DNA from: Phallusia mammillata
Lineage: Eukaryota > Chordata > Ascidiacea > Phlebobranchia > Ascidiidae
DNA: 64,000 nt
Direction: 5' to 3'
NCBI GenBank assembly: GCA_003260075.1
Contig: QLIY01000020.1
Location: forward strand, 248,001-312,000
This document shows, in pieces, positions 62,211 through 64,000 of this stretch (the stretch's first letter is position 1; every line of letters starts with the position of its first letter). Below the pieces are notes generated by a model. It was given only the letters and a program-made list of their open reading frames with translations. It searched no databases and was not told the DNA's origin. A program made the translations under genes and the position numbers.

Positions 62211-62942
62211 TTGAAAAAAAAAGGTTTTGAAGAATGTCAGCAACAATATATACAAATACACCCTAAACTATAGGTTTAATACGAACCCTAATGTTGACCT
62301 TGATTTTGACGACAGAAACATTTTCTTGTCATTTATCTGTTTTTCACAACAACACGATAATTTTCTCAACAGTTTTATACAACTCACCAGAAAGAGTTTA
62401 GGTCTTCGACTGTCATTACGAAAACAAATTAAATGGTACCAACATTTCTTTTTTTATCAATGATTGAAATTACATTAAAATAATTTAAGAGGTTTTGTGT
62501 TCAACACGGAAAAAAATTTCAATAAAGCTCCACCACCAACTGTCAGGCCACAGCTGCTTTTTTACCAGATAAAATTAGACACAAACATTTAGCCACAAGT
62601 AGCTCATGACGCAAGCCGGTGTGTTCGGGGTTTCAGTTTCCGTCCGAACAGGTTTTTCGCCTGAATTAAGGGAACGGAAGTCGTGCGCAGTATTAGAACA
62701 AGCCACAAACAAGACAATTGACAGTGCTCGAGCGTTCGTGTTCGGTTTACAAGCGAAGTAGAAACTGAGAGATCGAATCAGTGTCGAGAGAGCGTTGGGG
62801 CACGATGGGGCAAAACTTGGGTGTTTTATCACCAAATACCGATCACAAAGCCCCCTAACGTCATGGAACGGGGGCTGAAAAGGGGGTGGTCAGCGTCTGT
62901 GACCGTGGTGGGGTATATTTCACCTCCGCACCACTTTTCAAG

Positions 62943-63358
62943 GGTACTGTTACCGAGCTTTGCACGCATATGTGCCGGGGCTCGAGCACTCAGTAAGACC
63001 GGTCGGAAATGAAACAGAAACTCGGTACACAGGGTAAGTGCCTAGATGCTCTCGTTTTTCGGAGCCGCATAAGCTGGTTAACGCAAGTCTGAAATCTCTA
63101 AGTACGTCACTAGCCCTGGCATGCATTGACGCTGCGATGTAACACCAAATAATCGCGTCTCTCGAGGTCTAGGCATTTGAAGCTTACGGGATCAAATGTG
63201 CCTTTTTGTAAGTGCACAAACAACGGCTGCGTGGTGTAGTGTGTTACCGTGGTATTCACCAATCAGCTTCCGACCACTTGACCTCTCACCCTGCCCTGTC
63301 ACAGACCTTGACAGCGACTTGAACGTGACCACGACCTTGGAATGTGCTCAGTGTCAAG
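62943..63358 (+). other. two weak candidate exons
   Basis: 62943-63033 has a pyrimidine-rich acceptor (CTTTTCAAG), an open frame including YRALHAYVPGLEHSV, and a strong donor GTAAGT. 63305-63358 follows a good acceptor (CCTGCCCTGTCACAG) and encodes LDSDLNVTTTLECAQCQ before GTGTAT. The two do not join in phase with each other, so at least one is wrong or an exon is missing. Confidence 0.2.
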
Positions 63359-63615
63359 GTGTATCATTGACAACTGAGTAATCTATGACTGCCAGGGCAT
63401 GATGGCTGTCACTCTGTTCCCAAATGTTAGAGTATCGCCATTGGTGTTGTAAACAGACTGTAAAATATTACCATAATTAAACAGTTAAGCACAATTTAGA
63501 CAAATGGTACACATAAACACATATTCATACTTAGAGGCCCTCTCAACACAACTAATGGAAAAAAGTGGGCTTAACACACGGTACTAAATTTTTGTGTGTC
63601 TAATTTTGTCGTAAG

Positions 63616-63798
63616 GTCGAATCGGAGATAGAACAAGTAAAGGGTGTACTTTGGCGAGTTAAGTCAGGTTCTGTTGTTCACCAAGTGTTGAAGGCTTCCA
63701 TGTATCCAGCTGTTGATTTTTGGTTTAAAGACAATAAACTCTTTACCTCTTTCGATTTGGTATTAACTTTTCGAGAAACAACATATCAGTTCAAGTAA
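63616..63798 (+). CDS. candidate terminal exon of an unidentified gene
   Basis: After a possible acceptor (GTCGTAAG) there is a 60-codon open frame beginning VESEIEQVKGVLWRV and ending TTYQFK then TAA at 63796-63798. It has no internal start near its beginning, so it reads as a final exon. AATAAA follows 73 bases later. Composition looks protein-like, with alternating hydrophobic residues, but I do not recognise the family. A different phase gives a shorter frame with stop, so the call is tentative. It could be the last exon of the fibronectin III/galaxin gene or of another gene. Confidence 0.35.
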   Translation, partial: VESEIEQVKGVLWRVKSGSVVHQVLKASMYPAVDFWFKDNKLFTSFDLVLTFRETTYQFK

Positions 63799-63870
63799 AT
63801 TGTCCTTATATAGGCTTAAACCCACTGGTTTAGTAACAAAAAAAATACCAAGTGTGGTATAAAATATTGG

Positions 63871-63876
63871 AATAAA
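63871..63876 (+). terminator. possible poly(A) signal AATAAA
   Basis: Canonical AATAAA 73 bases after the candidate stop at 63798, on the same strand. Confidence 0.35.
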
Positions 63877-64000
63877 TTTTAATGCCAACTGACGTGCAAG
63901 ATTTTTATATTTTGGCGGTTTCACAAGTCTTAGATGGCATATGGTTTTCCGCTAAATCGAGAGTTGCTGATGGGGGGTGGCAGTTGGCAGGAAAACAGAT

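Larger units (their letters stand above)
58441..64000. other. region right of the fibronectin III/galaxin gene
   Basis: About 5.5 kb with no firm gene. It holds two C-run-split duplications (59890-60290, 60385-60509), a diverged direct repeat (61927-62210), an open stretch at 61720-61815 reading CY-AFLSSRAERRW-CC that could be a decayed galaxin repeat, and the candidate exons listed separately near the right edge. It may be the remainder of the fibronectin III gene. Confidence 0.4.

Overview
The window is animal nuclear DNA. It is AT-rich, its genes are split into many short exons with GT-AG introns, and there is no operon-like packing. The gene families (sushi-linked M13 peptidase, SLC2A transporter, CLIC, fibronectin III/galaxin-like protein), the compact introns and the several-percent differences between duplicated segments fit an ascidian tunicate, most likely Ciona and possibly the very polymorphic C. 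savignyi. That identification is inference. I modelled genes by hand from conserved motifs, splice sites and intron phase.

Layout. (1) 1-5092, minus strand: 5' half of a neprilysin-like M13 zinc metallopeptidase, cut by the left edge. (2) 7033-16059, minus: a complete tandem paralogue, 19 exons and about 900 codons, with signal peptide, acidic stretch, sushi-like module and full M13 domain. (3) 19641-26470, minus: a complete 11-exon SLC2A/GLUT-type sugar transporter of 535 aa. (4) 30050-42522, minus: a CLIC gene. The short form (264 aa) starts at 36184; a long form starts at 42522 and uses extra acidic exons and alternative exons that all end at the same FVK junction. (5) 47672-58440 and perhaps further right, plus: a secreted protein with a signal peptide, five fibronectin III domains and two galaxin-like di-cysteine repeats. 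(6) 58441-64000: mostly non-coding, with a few weak candidate exons and a poly(A) signal near the right edge.

Between and inside the genes lie short non-autonomous DNA transposons of hAT type (terminal inverted repeats with 8-bp target duplications). There is also a striking series of imperfect direct duplications of 47-277 bp, each split by a run of about 10-13 G or C. These are most simply read as unmerged allelic contig ends. Several cover exon edges and would mislead an automated gene finder. A 94-base C run interrupts the fibronectin gene.

The peptidase, transporter, CLIC and fibronectin/galaxin genes show no sign of acting as one pathway; only the peptidase pair is a clear local duplication. 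I found no tRNA, rRNA, CRISPR array, phage or bacterial-type operon.
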